The notes under the pieces were generated by a model, which did not search any database, was not told where the DNA came from, and worked only from the letters and a program-made list of their open reading frames with translations. Shown one piece after another: positions 23,901 to 35,066 of a stretch of DNA of 64,000 nt. The first letter of the stretch is position 1; every line of letters starts with the position of its first letter. The stretch is from Henckelia pumila. Lineage: Eukaryota > Streptophyta > Magnoliopsida > Lamiales > Gesneriaceae. The stretch is taken from contig NC_133122.1 of NCBI RefSeq assembly GCF_033568475.1, positions 18,532,206 to 18,596,205 of the forward strand, written 5' to 3'. The position numbers and the translations under genes are program-made.

Positions 23901-24202
23901 GAAGGATGCATACCCGAAGAAAAGAAAAAATTGATTATCGAAAGATGAGTGGGTTAGTGTGCATGACTTTCGCATACTCTCAGGTAAGATATTCTTGCTT
24001 TGTGTCTAGTATTGAACCAAAAAATGTTGTTGAGGCTTTAAAAGACGAGTTTTGGATCAATGCTATGCATGATGAACTTGAACAATTTGTTAGGAATGAT
24101 GTGTGGATCTTAGTTCCTCCACCTGATCTGTAACGCCCCACTGTATCAAGATGTGTCTTTTCAGCGTGCTTATGTCCTCACTCACACGCATCCTGGAAAA
24201 CT

Positions 24203-24280
24203 TCCCAGGGGGTCACCCATCCTATAATTGTCCCAAGTCAAGCACGCTTAACTTTGGAGTTCTTATGTGATGAGCTCCCG
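24203..24280 (-). ncRNA. 5S rRNA-like segment, Cassandra LTR (plus-coordinate left copy)
   Basis: On the minus strand this contains the 5S-like internal-promoter region: GAACTCCAAAGTTAAGCG, then GTGCTTG, then ATAGGATGGGTGACC and CCCTGGGAAG. The order and spacing resemble the A-box, intermediate element and C-box of 5S genes. It is part of the LTR and not a ribosomal gene, since the flanks needed for a complete 5S are absent. Confidence 0.75.
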
Positions 24281-24651
24281 AAAAAAAGATGCACCTTCTT
24301 GATATGAATAGTACATATGAAATCTTTTAAGCCCTCCTCAACCATGTAGTCCCATACCTACACAGTCTCAGAATCCCTCTCATTCCGGCACGGGATCGGT
24401 TCATTCATGTCTCCCTCCGCCTAGAATCTTACCAGGAGCCGCTCATTGTCCGTGCAACCTCTTGGCACCGGCGATCACTCCCTGCCTTTTCAGCCCCGGG
24501 CGTCACATGCCCACCAGCTTCCGCTTGGTTCGTCCCCGAACCATACCGTACTAAGAGAGGTCGGCTCTGATACCATTTGTAACGCCCCACTGTATCAAGA
24601 CGTGTCTTTTTAGCGTGCTTATGTCCTCACTCACACGCACCCTGGAAAACT

Positions 24652-24729
24652 TTCCAGGGGGTCACCCATCCTATAATTGCCCCAAGTCAAGCACGCTTAA
24701 CTTTGGAGTTCTTATGTGATGAGCTCCCG
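24652..24729 (-). ncRNA. 5S rRNA-like segment, Cassandra LTR (plus-coordinate right copy)
   Basis: This is the second copy of the 5S-like region, in the LTR that is 5' for this minus-strand element, and is therefore the one expected to drive transcription. It differs from its partner at a few bases (for example GGGGCAATTATAGGATGGG against GGGACAATTATAGGATGGG). Confidence 0.75.
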
Positions 24730-26371
24730 AAAAGAAGATGCACCTTCTTGACATGAATAGTACATATGAAATCTTTTAAGCTCTCCTCAACCATGTAGTC
24801 TCATACCTACACAGTCTCAGAATCCCTCTCATTCCGGCACGGGATCGGTTCATTCATGTCTCCCTCCGCCTAGAAGCCTACCAGGAGCCGCTCATTGTCC
24901 GTGCAACCTCTTGGCACCAGCGATCACTCGCTGCCTCTTCAGCCCCGGGCGTCACATGATCATAGTAATATCATTGGAACAAATTGGATTTTTAAGAATA
25001 AAAATGATAAATCAGGAAATATTGTAAGGAACAAGGCTAGGTTGGTAGCTCAAGGGTATACACAAGTTGAGGGGATTGACTTTGATGAAACCTTCGCACC
25101 TGTAACCCGTATAGAATTTGTGAGATTATTGTTGGCTATTGCATGTCACATGAAAATGAAACTTTTTCAAATGGATGTCAAAAGCGCATTTTTGAATGAA
25201 ATTTTGAATGAAGAAGTGTATGTAAGGCAACCTAAGGGATTTGAAGATCCACATCATTTTGATCATGTTTATAAGTTGAAGAAGGCTTTATATAGATTGA
25301 AACAAGCACCTCGTGCTTGGCATGGAAGGCTCACGAAGTATTTGCTTGACATTGGATTCAAAAGAGGTGAGGTAGATAAAACACTTTTTTGTTCAAAAAG
25401 TACAAGGTAACATACTTATCTGTCAAATCTATGTTGATGACATAATTTTCTGTGCTTCATCTCAAAAACTTGTGAATGATTTTGTTGAAAGCATGACTGC
25501 TACCTTTGAAATGAGCATGGTAGGTGAGTTGAATTACTTTCTAGGATTACAAGTAAAACAAATGTGTGATGAAATCTTTTTGTGTCAAAGCAAATATGCT
25601 AAGAATTTGGTAAAGAGGTTTTGTACTGATCATGTTAGACATATGAAAACACCAATGGGAACTAATGAAAAACTGTGCAAAGACAGTGTTGCTGGCAGTG
25701 TTGACAACACTTTGTACAGAAGCATAATTAGAAGTCTGCTGTATTTGAGTGCAAGTCGACCTGATATTATGTTCAGTGTGTGTTTGTGTGCCCGATATCA
25801 ATCTGATCCTAAAGTCACACATATGAAAGATGTAAAAAGAATTTTGAAGTATGTTGCAGTCACTTTAGACTTGGGTTTATGGTACACTAAAGAAACCAAT
25901 ACTAATTTGGTAGGCTATAGTGATGCTGATTGGGCAGGAGATGTTGATAAAAGGAAAAGCACCACGGGTGGTTGTTTTTATTTGGGTAACAACTTGGTTT
26001 CATGGTATAGTAGAAAGCAGAACTGTGTGTCACTTTCTACTGCTGAATCCGAATATGTGGCAGCAGGAAGTTGTTGTTCTCAATTAATTTGGATGAATCA
26101 AATTCTACAAGACTATGGTCTTAAAAGTAAAATACCAATTGTGTACTGTGATAACTCAAGTGCTATAGATATATCAAAAAACCCAGTACAACACTCTCGA
26201 ACTAAACACATTGACATAAGACATCACTTTATTCGAGATTTAGTTGAGAAGGACATGATCCATATGGAGTTTGTTGGGACCAATAACCAACTGGCCGATA
26301 TTTTTACAAAAGCATTAGACTTCGAGAGATTCTCCAGTCTTAGGAAATCTCTCAACATGTGTTCTTTATAA

Positions 26372-26955
26372 GTACTCACGGTTGCTGCCCTTAAGTGTTG
26401 CCAACACTGACAGACAACACCAAACATGCATGTGCATTTTTAGGACTTTAGGCATACTGCATATTCATAATTTTCTATGTTTTGCACTGTTTGATAATAC
26501 TGACTGACACTTTGTAGTTCTTCTGTCAAAGTTATTTTCAGATCACACTTGCAATGAAAATATTTTTTAAACCACGAAGTAGTTGAGGGATGTTCATGTA
26601 TTCCATGATTTCGTATCATGTGAAAAGTGGTTTTAAAAATTAAAAAAACATGGTTTGATAAAATTTCAGTGACCAATGTCTTGAAAATCAAACTAAAATC
26701 GGAAGAAAATTGGAAAAATCTACCTAAGAGAGTCCAATGAAGGCCGTTTTTTTAGTGTGCAGGCTACCACTTCTGAATCAAAATAAAAAGAAGAAAAACA
26801 TGGCTCTGGAAGTGTGACAAATTCAAAATTATTTTGAAGACTACAGTATTGTTGGGAAGTGTTGCCAATACTGGTGTTCAACACATACTGCACACACTTT
26901 GCATGCATTTTGATCTAATCTCATTACATTATGTTTTAGACATAAATTAGGTCAT
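26372..26955 (+). other. Copia spacer after pol
   Basis: Non-coding part of the copia element between RNase H and the envelope-like ORF, interrupted at 26955 by the gag-only element. It carries two copies of the recurrent palindrome (26394-26408, and a one-mismatch copy at 26858-26872). No ORF of note. Confidence 0.7.
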
Positions 26956-28544
26956 TGACCGGCTAAATCGGTGTGATATAAATCTACTGGCAAGCGTACC
27001 AGGTCAAGTAATAGTAAAGTGGACTGAGAGTCCAAGTATCGATCACACATGGACTGTTGTTAATTCTAAAGAATTAATTATTTTACTTAATCTAGACAAA
27101 ATAATAAAAAGCAATTTGATTTAAATAAAATAAGAAAATAAAATAAAAACTGCTTAAAAAATAAGAATAAAAATAACTGAAGATAAAAATAATTAAAATA
27201 AAGACAACCAAGACACACGTAGGTACCGAACAAATCATGTAACATGTAGTTGATTCAGGATTCAGATTTAATCTTAGATCACGGGAATTCTCCTATCTTG
27301 TTCAAAGGTCTATTTCTAGAACAATCAAACCTATTCAAATATTGATGAACTAATCTTTCGTAATTCTAATCAAATTTGAATGCATTAAATATTTATGAAA
27401 ATTCAGTTTACACCCAAACCGCACACTGAAACCGAATTCTATTTCTAGTCGGTTTTACCATGTGTTAATTATCAGAGTGATCGAAATCAATACCTCCTTT
27501 GTCGACTTGGAATCGATTAACATGCAAGCAAACAGTTGATCAGACTATTCACAAGACAAATATAAATCTGACAATCAATAAAATAAAATCAACTTTGAAA
27601 AATCTCAAACAAACATTCAAGTTTTCTACATGAATTTGTTCGGCCCAATCACGTCGTTTTGGTTGAAAACAAACTACTCAATAATTGAAATTATAATTCA
27701 ATAAATAAAAATAAAGAAGAACAGAAGAAGAAAAAGTGTAGAAATATTCTCCCCTCCCAGCCGCCGCCTTGCGTCTGCGTTATGCGTGTTGGAACCCTTA
27801 TTCTGATGCTAAAATATATATTTATAGGTCCCAAATATTAGAAAGATAAAATCCTTCCCGAGCAAGAAATTTCCAAAAATAAAACTCTGGTCCCGCGGCT
27901 CGCTCGAGCGAGCATAGGGTCTTGCTCGAGCGAGCATTCTTCTGCTCCGAAGATTTGAAATCATGTCTCGCTCGCTCGAGCGAGCATCAACTCTCGCTCG
28001 AGCGAGCATCAACTCTCGCTCGAGCGAGACATTTTTTGCCTGAGAAAAACTCACGCACAGACTTCATGTGCGGTTTCCTTCTTCCTCTTGCGCGTTAGCG
28101 CTCATTCATGCGCTAAACTCCCTTTCCTTAGCGCGATAGCGCCTCCACCATTTCTTGTTAGCGCCAAACACAAGGCCAAACGCGCTACACACTCACCATC
28201 AGCGCAACTTTCAACCTGCTCCGAGCGACAATTTTGAAAAATTCATATCTTGAGTTTTAGCCGTCGGATCGAGCTGAAATTTGGACATCAGCTTCAAAAC
28301 ATCTTGAACTTCATTCTGATTGGTGGAGATCGGATTTGTATATTTCTAAAATTAAATATGATTTTTAGATCAAGGCTGCTCCATAATTAACTCTTCAAAA
28401 ATCCATTTTCCTACAAAATCAACCCGAGGAGTGAAATACACACACATGCACTTAAAACACATAAAAATACATAAAAACAATATGAATTCACACAAAATAA
28501 ACATAAAAATATCACGAACTAATGCATACAAAATTCACTTATCA
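26956..28544 (-). repeat. 3' LTR of the gag-only element
   Basis: 1,589 bp. It contains five palindromic units close to CTCGCTCGAGCGAG (27899-28028) and a run of GCGC/TTAGCGC motifs (about 28088-28205). The partner LTR has four such units. The conserved plant-LTR phrase GATCGATACTTGGACTCTC (minus) is mutated at 27036-27055. Confidence 0.88.
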
Positions 28545-29806
28545 ACACCCCCATACTTAACTCTTGCTCGCCCTCGAGCAAGACATGCAAAATAAAATGC
28601 AAACAAAAACATAAGTAAGGACAAGTCATGAATGTGCACAGCCTCTGAGAAGTTCAATCACCAACAAAAAAATCACATACATGCTCTCAACTTTTCATAA
28701 TACACCTTCGATTTAACGTGAACGTGTGTGTGTGAAATGTTATTCCAGTTTCATGCAACTTAGACCAAATTTGTCTCAAAACTGCTTAGCAACCTATGAC
28801 AAATCAGTGCAAGTTTCACTTTTCAAGTGTCCATTCCTTCCAATGACCCCTAGACATACCCACCTCCCTTGAGATAATGAATTACACACCTCCGGATTTT
28901 GCACCCGGTATTGCTTTAGCCACAATAATTACCCGCTGACTTAGATATAACTGGCTAGGATACAAAAAATCATTCTATTTTTTTTTCTAATCCCCTCGTC
29001 TATAGCCGGATGGAGCATCAACCCCATTTTACCCGCTAACTTAGCTATGGAACAATGATTAGAATTTCAATCATTGTCCAAGCCCGGATGGAGTTGTAAA
29101 AATATTTTTTTTTCTAGGTGCGCCCAAGATCATAAGTGTAAACTAGAGCCTCATCAAAATTCATAGAACACAATCAAGATCCACAAACCACCTATTGCCG
29201 TGAAATGGTCAAACAGACAGAAACTTCATCAAATCTTTCTTTACAGTCCACTGGTCTAACACAAGTGCTTATAAATATTCACGGTTCAACCTACAGTTTC
29301 TCATGTCAAGTCAAGAGCAAATTTTTTTTAAAAAAACAAATTTTCAAATAAACTTCATCATCATTGGCTATTATGACTCATCTTACTCATGCAAGACTAA
29401 AAAAACAACAACAACAACAAACTAAATGCAAACAAACACAAAAAATGACAGATGCAATACAAACATAACAAACAATGCAATAAACTAGTCTAGCCCCCAT
29501 ACTTATCCAAAGCATTGCCCTCAATGCTTCAGAACAATGAACAGAATGCATAACAAACACACAAATGCAAAGACGAACAAAAACACAATGAGAACAAAAA
29601 TAACACTCCCCTGGTTTTCGATTCATCCTCTTACTTCATGACAGTATCTGCTGGGACAGCAGCAGCAGACTGTGTATATCGGCAGGCTCGGCAAACTGGA
29701 ATGGGAAACAAGTAAAAATTAAATAAAAAAACAAAAACAAAAAATAAAATAAAAAAACAAGGGAAAGAACTCTGGGTTGCCTCCCAGTCAGCGCTAAATT
29801 TATAGT
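28545..29806 (-). other. Non-coding interior of the gag-only element
   Basis: 1.26 kb between the gag-like ORF and the 3' LTR. I see no protease, RT or integrase motif in any frame. Three diverged, repeated phrases occur (TTACCCGCTAACTTAGCTAT-like, near 28931, 29031 and more faintly elsewhere), which also recur in the second copy near 61076-61340. Confidence 0.65.
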
Positions 29807-30727
29807 CTACAGCCCGACTATGCAGAAGCAACCATCAAAGAGTGGTTGCCGCTCATAGTAAGAATCATAAGACTCTACGTATGAGTTTTGATTTCCATCG
29901 CCCTCAAGCTTGGCGTGATATATGCATGGGATGCTCGTCGGTCCAACAACACTCTTCAAGAACTGATTATTTTGGAAAGAGACTCCGAATATAGGCTGAA
30001 GCTCATCGAGGATGTAATATTGTGGTGTTGACGTCAATGGAAATAATGGATCTTCAAGTGGTGTGCTTGTAAAGTCCATTGACGAGTTCAATTCCTCCGC
30101 CTTGAATGTTTCTTCCTCCTCCACTGTCACTTTTAGCTCATCTTCACATGAATATTCCTCAAAAAATATTTTCTCTTGCTCTGGCTCAATTACTTCATTC
30201 TCTTGGCAGATCTCAAAAATTGGTTCTCTAAGAAGCGCAATCTGTTCATCCAAAAGACTCAAAGACTTGATGCGGCTTTCTAAGAACTGATTTGTCGATG
30301 TCTGCCATCGCACCATGTTATCCAATTGAGCCACATGATCCTCAAAATGCCCTACACACTCTTCTTGATGCTCCGGTGGTTGGTTCGCAAAATTTGTGGA
30401 GTTGAATTCTGGAGGATATTTGTGACTCCAACCTTGCAATGAAGGATCACAATGCCAATGGTAATCAAAATCTGCCATATCATTTAACAAGTGCATAGTA
30501 CTATTATAATCTCTGTTGAACAAGTGACTGCCAGTTGCCCAAGCTCCATAATCTATCCAACGTCTTGTTAGCTCATCCAAACCACCATAAAAAATTTGAA
30601 CTAGAGTGTAGTTCGAAAAATCATGACATCTAAACCTGTTAGCCAAATCATTGAATCTCCCCCAAGCAGCATAGAAGGGCTCCGAGTATTGTTGGCCAAA
30701 CCTTGTGAACACCTGTCGATGATCCAT
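29807..30727 (-). CDS. gag: Gag-like protein of the non-autonomous LTR element
   Basis: 306 residues from the ATG at 30727, about 145 bases into the interior. The N-terminal 115 residues resemble the capsid region of Athila/Tat-type gag: aromatic-rich helices with FYAAWGRFNDLANRF and LVQIFYGGLDELTRRWIDY. The middle and C-terminal parts are acidic and predicted to be helical (EVIEPEQEKIFFEEY), and end with an aromatic tail (about YDSYYERQPLF). There is no zinc knuckle. It is fully open, in contrast to the other old frames here. It could form particles or package element RNA. The family assignment is inference from pattern. Confidence 0.65.
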   Translation of the reverse strand: MDHRQVFTRFGQQYSEPFYAAWGRFNDLANRFRCHDFSNYTLVQIFYGGLDELTRRWIDYGAWATGSHLFNRDYNSTMHLLNDMADFDYHWHCDPSLQGWSHKYPPEFNSTNFANQPPEHQEECVGHFEDHVAQLDNMVRWQTSTNQFLESRIKSLSLLDEQIALLREPIFEICQENEVIEPEQEKIFFEEYSCEDELKVTVEEEETFKAEELNSSMDFTSTPLEDPLFPLTSTPQYYILDELQPIFGVSFQNNQFLKSVVGPTSIPCIYHAKLEGDGNQNSYVESYDSYYERQPLFDGCFCIVGL

Positions 30728-30848
30728 CTCCAAGTACCTCACAAGTAAGAAAAAAAATAATTAAAAATTAAAAATAAAAAAAAAATAATGCAAGAAAAAA
30801 AATGTCTAGTTTCAAGCAAATAATCTATCCTAATATTAACTGAACAGT

Positions 30849-30868
30849 CCCCGGCAACGGCGCCAAAA
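30849..30868 (-). promoter_or_regulatory. Primer-binding site of the gag-only element
   Basis: Minus-strand TGGCGCCGTTGCCGGGGACT, starting a few bases after the 5' LTR. This primer type is known from Athila/Tat gypsy elements. The second copy has a mutated version (TCGGCGTCGTTGTCGGGGAC, 63063-63082). Confidence 0.7.
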
Positions 30869-30871
30869 ACT

Positions 30872-32438
30872 TGACCGGCTAAATCGGCGTGATATAAATC
30901 TACTGGCAAGCGTACCAGGTCAAGTAATAGTAAAGTGGACTGAGAGTCCAAGTATCGATCCCACAGGGACTGTTGTCAATTCTCAAAAATTAATTATTTT
31001 ACTTAATCTAGACAAAATAATAAAAAGCAATTTGATTTAAATAAAATAAGAAAATAAAATAAAAACTGCTTAAGAAATAAGAATAAAAATAACTGAAGAT
31101 AAAAATAATTAAAACAAAGACAACCAAGACACACGTAGGTACCGAACAAATCATGTAACATGTAGTTGATTCAGGATTCAGATTTAATCTTAGATCACGG
31201 AAATTCTCCTATCTTGTTCAAAGGTCTATTTCTAGAACAATCAAACCTATTCAAATATTGATGAACTAATCTTTGTTAATTCTAATCAAATTTGAATGCA
31301 TTAAATATTTATGAAAATTCAGTTTACACCCAAACCGCACACTGAAACCGAATTCTATTTCTAGTCGGTTTTACCATGTGCTAATTATTAGAGTGATCGA
31401 AATCAATACCTCCTCTATCGACTTGAAATCGATTAACATGCAAGCAAACAGTTGATCAGATTATTCACAAGACAAATATAAATCTGACAATCAATAAAAT
31501 AAAATCAACTCTGAAAAATCTCAAACAAACATCCAAGTTTTCTAAATGAATTTGTTCGGCCCAATCACGCCGTTTTGGTTGAAAATAAACTACTCAATAA
31601 TTGAAATTATAATTCAATAAATAAAAATAAAGAAGAACAGAAGAAGAAAAAGTGTAGAAATATTCTCCCCTCCCAGCTGTCGCCTTGCGTCTGCGTTATG
31701 CGTGTTGGAACCCTTATTCTGATGCTAAAAAATATATTTATAGGTCCCAAATATTAAAAAGATAAAATCCTTCCCGAGCAAGAATTTTCCAAAAATAAAA
31801 CTCTGGTCCCGCGTCTCGCTCGAGCGAGCATAGGGTCTCGCTCGAGCGAGCACTCTTCTTCTCCAAAGATTTGAAATCACGTCTCGCTCGCTCGAGCGAG
31901 CATCAACTCTCGCTCGAGCGAGACATTTTTTGCCCGAGAAAAACTCACGCACAGACTTCATGCGCGGTTCCCTTCTTCCTCTTGCGCGTTAGCGTTCATT
32001 CATGCGCTAAACTCCCTTTCCTTAACGCGATAGCGCCTCCACCATTTCTTGTTAGCGCAAAACACAAGGGCAAACGCGCTACACACTCACCATCAGCGCA
32101 ACTTTCATTCTGCTCCGAGCGACAATTTTGAAAAATTTATATCTTGAGTTCTAGCCGTCGGATCAAGCTGAAATTTGGACATCAGCTTCAAAACATCTTG
32201 AACTTCATTCTGATTTGTGGAGATCGGATTTGGATCTTTCTAAAATTAAATATGATTTTTAGATCAAGGCTGCTCCATAATTAACTTTTCAAAAATCCAT
32301 TTTCCTACAAAATCAACCCGAGGAGTGAAATACACACACATGCACTTAAAACACATAAAAATACATAAAAACAATATGAATGCACACAAAATAAACATAA
32401 AAATATCACGAACTAATGCATACAAAATGCACTTATCA
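30872..32438 (-). repeat. 5' LTR of the gag-only element
   Basis: 1,567 bp. It holds four CTCGCTCGAGCGAG units (31815-31921), against five in the partner LTR. The difference is one 22-bp unit (palindrome plus CATCAACT) and is the clearest change between the two LTRs. Confidence 0.88.
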
Positions 32439-32443
32439 GTCAT

Positions 32444-32872
32444 GCATTTTGCATTTATTGTGATCATATCGTGCGCAGGGTTAAAAGTTGAAAGACGAAC
32501 AAAAATTTGAAAAATTGCCCAACTTGCTGAAAATTGAATTGGTTGTGATTAAATATGTTTCAGTGGCGTTAAAACTCGATGTGGAGTTATTTATTTTGGA
32601 AAATATTGATATATTCTTAAGTGAAAGTTTTCAGGGTATCCTTAATTAATCAAATTTAATTTCCTTAATAAAGAGATTTTTACCCGTTGTTACCGTTAGG
32701 GGAGATTCCTAGTCTGATATGATAGATAAGGGTTTTTGATTTTTTTTTACCGTTTGAACCCCTTATCCCTATATATTTCTAAGCACTGTAGAAATTGATC
32801 TTATCGTCTTCAACCTTTTCTAACTCTCTCTATAAAAATTCTATGAAACCCTTACTTCCTAAATTGTTTATA
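32444..32872 (+). other. Copia spacer before the envelope-like ORF
   Basis: Continuation of the copia interior after the gag-only element. A TATA-like stretch (CCCTATATATTTC, about 32765) lies about 100 bases upstream of the ATG at 32873 and might serve a subgenomic promoter; this is speculative. Confidence 0.45.
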
Positions 32873-34731
32873 ATGGCAGACAAAGCTTTCGATTCGCATG
32901 ATATACGATCGGAGATGGGTTATCAAGAGGAAGACAAGCCTTCAGAGGTATCTTCTGGAAATCCTATTCTCACGATTGTACCTGCTGTCATTCAACCTAC
33001 ACCGTTGGCAGAAATTGCTCCTGGAGAACCCGGGAACGAAATCGACCTTGAGAATCCTCCTGATTTCCCAGTGTTGAATCGTGTGTTCCCAACACAGCCA
33101 ATAGCGAGAAGGTCAAAGCGCCAAGCGGGCTTCAACCCCGATTTTACTACCAATAAGAGATTTCGTGGTAAGGGAGAGACTTCACGTCCTATTGTAGATG
33201 ATCCAGATTTTTAATCTGGAGATGATTCTGCGGATCAGAATTTTTAGGTGGTTGCTAGGACAAAAACCTTTGTTGCTGAAAAGGCCAAATCAAATAAAGG
33301 AGTTTCATCTAGTGGTGATGATTCTTTTGATGTGGCTTCTACTGAGAAAAAGCCATCTAGTGCTGCTGTTGTTGATGATACCACAAAGACAACCACAGAG
33401 GCTCCAGTGTCTACTGATGAGGAAATTTCACTGGCCACTTTCATGGCGAATATTCAAAATACCAAGGATAAACCAGTTGCATCTTCACAGATTTCAGCTG
33501 ATGATGATGAACCCGATGCTGAAATGATGCAAGAGTTTGAGAATAACCGGCCCCAGGAGTCTGATAGTTCATCTTCTTTGAGTTCTGAGAAGAAGATTAT
33601 GAGGATGCAGCTTCTCCTGGTTCTGGAAGTTCTGAGGAACAAGCTGCTGATGACAGTGTTGCCAACACTGATGACAACACTGTTGCTGAATCTGACTCTG
33701 ATATTGATCCTGCAAAGGCATACAATCTTCAGTTTTAATCAAAGGAATCTGCTGATGAATGGGAAGCTCTGTCTGGAAAAGACTGTTGGGAAGAAAGAAA
33801 TATTGATGAAGAGTCCTTCGAAAAGCAGAACTTGGTGACCTTTTTGAAACAGCAGAGTTTATATTCTACTGTCACCACTGCCGAACCATTTTCAAGAAGA
33901 GCCGTGTTAGAATTTTACTGCAATCTGAATATAAAGACTGGAGATGAAGAATCATTTAAGTTTGGAAGAGTGTACATCCGGGGAAAGGTGTATGATTTCA
34001 CTCCTGTTTTGATCAATGAACACTACAATACTCCTGATATCGATGACGATGCAGTTACTGAGGATATTGATCAAGTCACTAAAGTGATCACTGGAGGAAT
34101 GGTTCAAAAATTTCCACTGCACCCAGACAGGTTGTCAGCTGCAAAGCTTACTTCTTTCTTTTCTGTGCTTCACAAAATTGCGATTAGGAATTGGACGCCA
34201 TCTACCAATACAACAGTGGTAACTAAGCCACAAGCCCTTGCGCTGTTTGCCATTGGAACTCAAGCTCCTTTGGACTTTGGTAATTTGGTGTTTAAAAATA
34301 TTATGACCTTTCGAAAAGGTGGTTGGAAAGCAACTAAGTTTCCGTTTCCTTCATTGATCTATGGTATGCTGGAATCTCATGGCTTCACGAAAGAGGATGA
34401 TGAAGAGTTGATTGGAGGAGATGAGCTTATCAAGATCGCACCTGGTTTGCTGAAAGGAAATAGGAAGATTGATCTATCATGGACTTGTGATGTACCCAGT
34501 GTTGCCAACACTGAGTCTGTTCCACCCATGACCATTCATAACACTGCTATGATTATGTTGAATTCTACTGCAATTCGTGCTCAAATGGATCATGCTGAAC
34601 TGAAAATTGCACAAGCCAAAGCTGATCTCGAGTACTATGAATCCTTAATGGCTGAGTACAGGACTAAGCTTGGACTACCAGGGCCCTCTGGACAAAAAGG
34701 GGGAGTAGGATCAAGTGCTGATCAAGCTTAA
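32873..34731 (+). pseudogene. Sirevirus envelope-like third ORF, broken
   Basis: Starts at ATG 32873 and ends at TAA 34729-34731. In-frame stops at 33212, 33245 and about 33738 and a frameshift near 33590 break it. The N-terminal half is acidic and Ser-rich. The C-terminal half (about 33830-34500) resembles the putative plant transposon protein domain found in Sirevirus envelope-like ORFs, with FGRVYIRGKVYDFTPVLINE and a long helical tail near 34570-34670. I see no obvious signal peptide or transmembrane segment in the readable part, so membrane function is not supported. Role unknown even in intact members. Two copies of the recurrent palindrome lie within it (33655, 34498). Confidence 0.75.
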
Positions 34732-35066
34732 GATGAGGAAAATGATTAGTTGTGGTTGATCGTAATTGGTTTTAGGATTTTTTTCTTCCTTATCTTTTAT
34801 TTTTGTTATTTATTTTTGTTATTTTGGTCTAAGTTCGAATTATATTTCTGAGATAATTAGTGTGTGCTCCTTACTACTCTCTGATATAATATTAAACTAT
34901 TTGTTACTCTGATCTAGTAAGTGTTGAGAGTTGGTGTTGCCAACACGATCACACAACACTATGTTCTGAGATGATTAAATTCAAGGGGAGCTTTAGTTGC
35001 ATAAGATAGGGGGAGTTATTTGCACTTGTGTGTGTGTTTTGTCCAGAAAGGCAAAAAGGGAGAGTT
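34694..35066 (+). promoter_or_regulatory. Repeated polypurine tracts before the copia 3' LTR
   Basis: Four purine runs occur: AAAAAGGGGGAG (about 34694), AAGGGGAG (about 34983), ATAGGGGGAG (about 35006) and AAAAAGGGAGAG (about 35053). The last directly precedes the LTR and is the expected functional tract. Multiple polypurine tracts are a reported Sirevirus trait. Confidence 0.7.

Larger units (their letters stand above)
24129..24956 (-). mobile_element. Cassandra-type TRIM with 5S rRNA-like LTRs, in copia RT
   Basis: 828 bp with two 379-bp LTRs (24129-24507 and 24578-24956) and a 70-bp interior with no coding capacity. Read on the minus strand the LTR runs TGTGACGCCCGGGG to GGGGCGTTACA, and a tRNA-Met primer site (TGGTATCAGAGC, 24564-24575) follows the first LTR. 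The duplication TGATC lies at 24124-24128 and 24957-24961. On the minus strand each LTR holds a segment strikingly like plant 5S rRNA (AAGTTAAGCGTGCTTG and GGATGGGTGACC). A 5S-derived segment in the LTR is the hallmark of Cassandra, a TRIM transcribed by RNA polymerase III and dependent on other elements for enzymes. Confidence 0.9.
22178..26371 (+). pseudogene. pol: Copia Pol: protease, integrase, RT, RNase H (split by Cassandra TRIM)
   Basis: Protease with FDSGSSRHMTG near 22405-22437. Integrase finger LWHQKLGHANF...CGDCKKGK (about 22770-22900), then the DDE core with HMDLMGP (about 22968), RTDHGKEF (about 23157) and AERKNRTLQEM (about 23268). Reverse transcriptase starts near 24040, is interrupted at 24128 by the TRIM and continues in frame from 24962. 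The active site YVDD lies at about 25430-25441. RNase H contains YSDADWAGD (about 25917) and TAESEYVA (about 26040). A one-base gain in a T run at 25384-25390 shifts the frame just before YVDD. Domain order INT-RT is that of Ty1/copia. Confidence 0.9.
26956..32438 (-). mobile_element. Non-autonomous LTR retrotransposon with a gag-like ORF only
   Basis: 5,483 bp on the minus strand. LTRs are 26956-28544 and 30872-32438. Read on the minus strand they begin TGATAAGTG and end GCCGGTCA, and the duplication GTCAT lies at 26951-26955 and 32439-32443. A primer site GGCGCCGTTGCCGGGGACTG follows the 5' LTR, a type common in Athila/Tat gypsy elements. The polypurine tract (GTATGGGGGTG, minus) adjoins the other LTR. 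The 2.3-kb interior has one gag-like ORF and no protease, reverse transcriptase or integrase, so it must use enzymes from elsewhere. A second copy is at 59247-64000. Confidence 0.88.

Noticed and set aside
24203-24729. Genuine 5S rRNA genes
   Set aside because: The 5S-like parts lie in 379-bp LTRs flanking a TRIM, lack complete 5S termini and are not in a tandem array.
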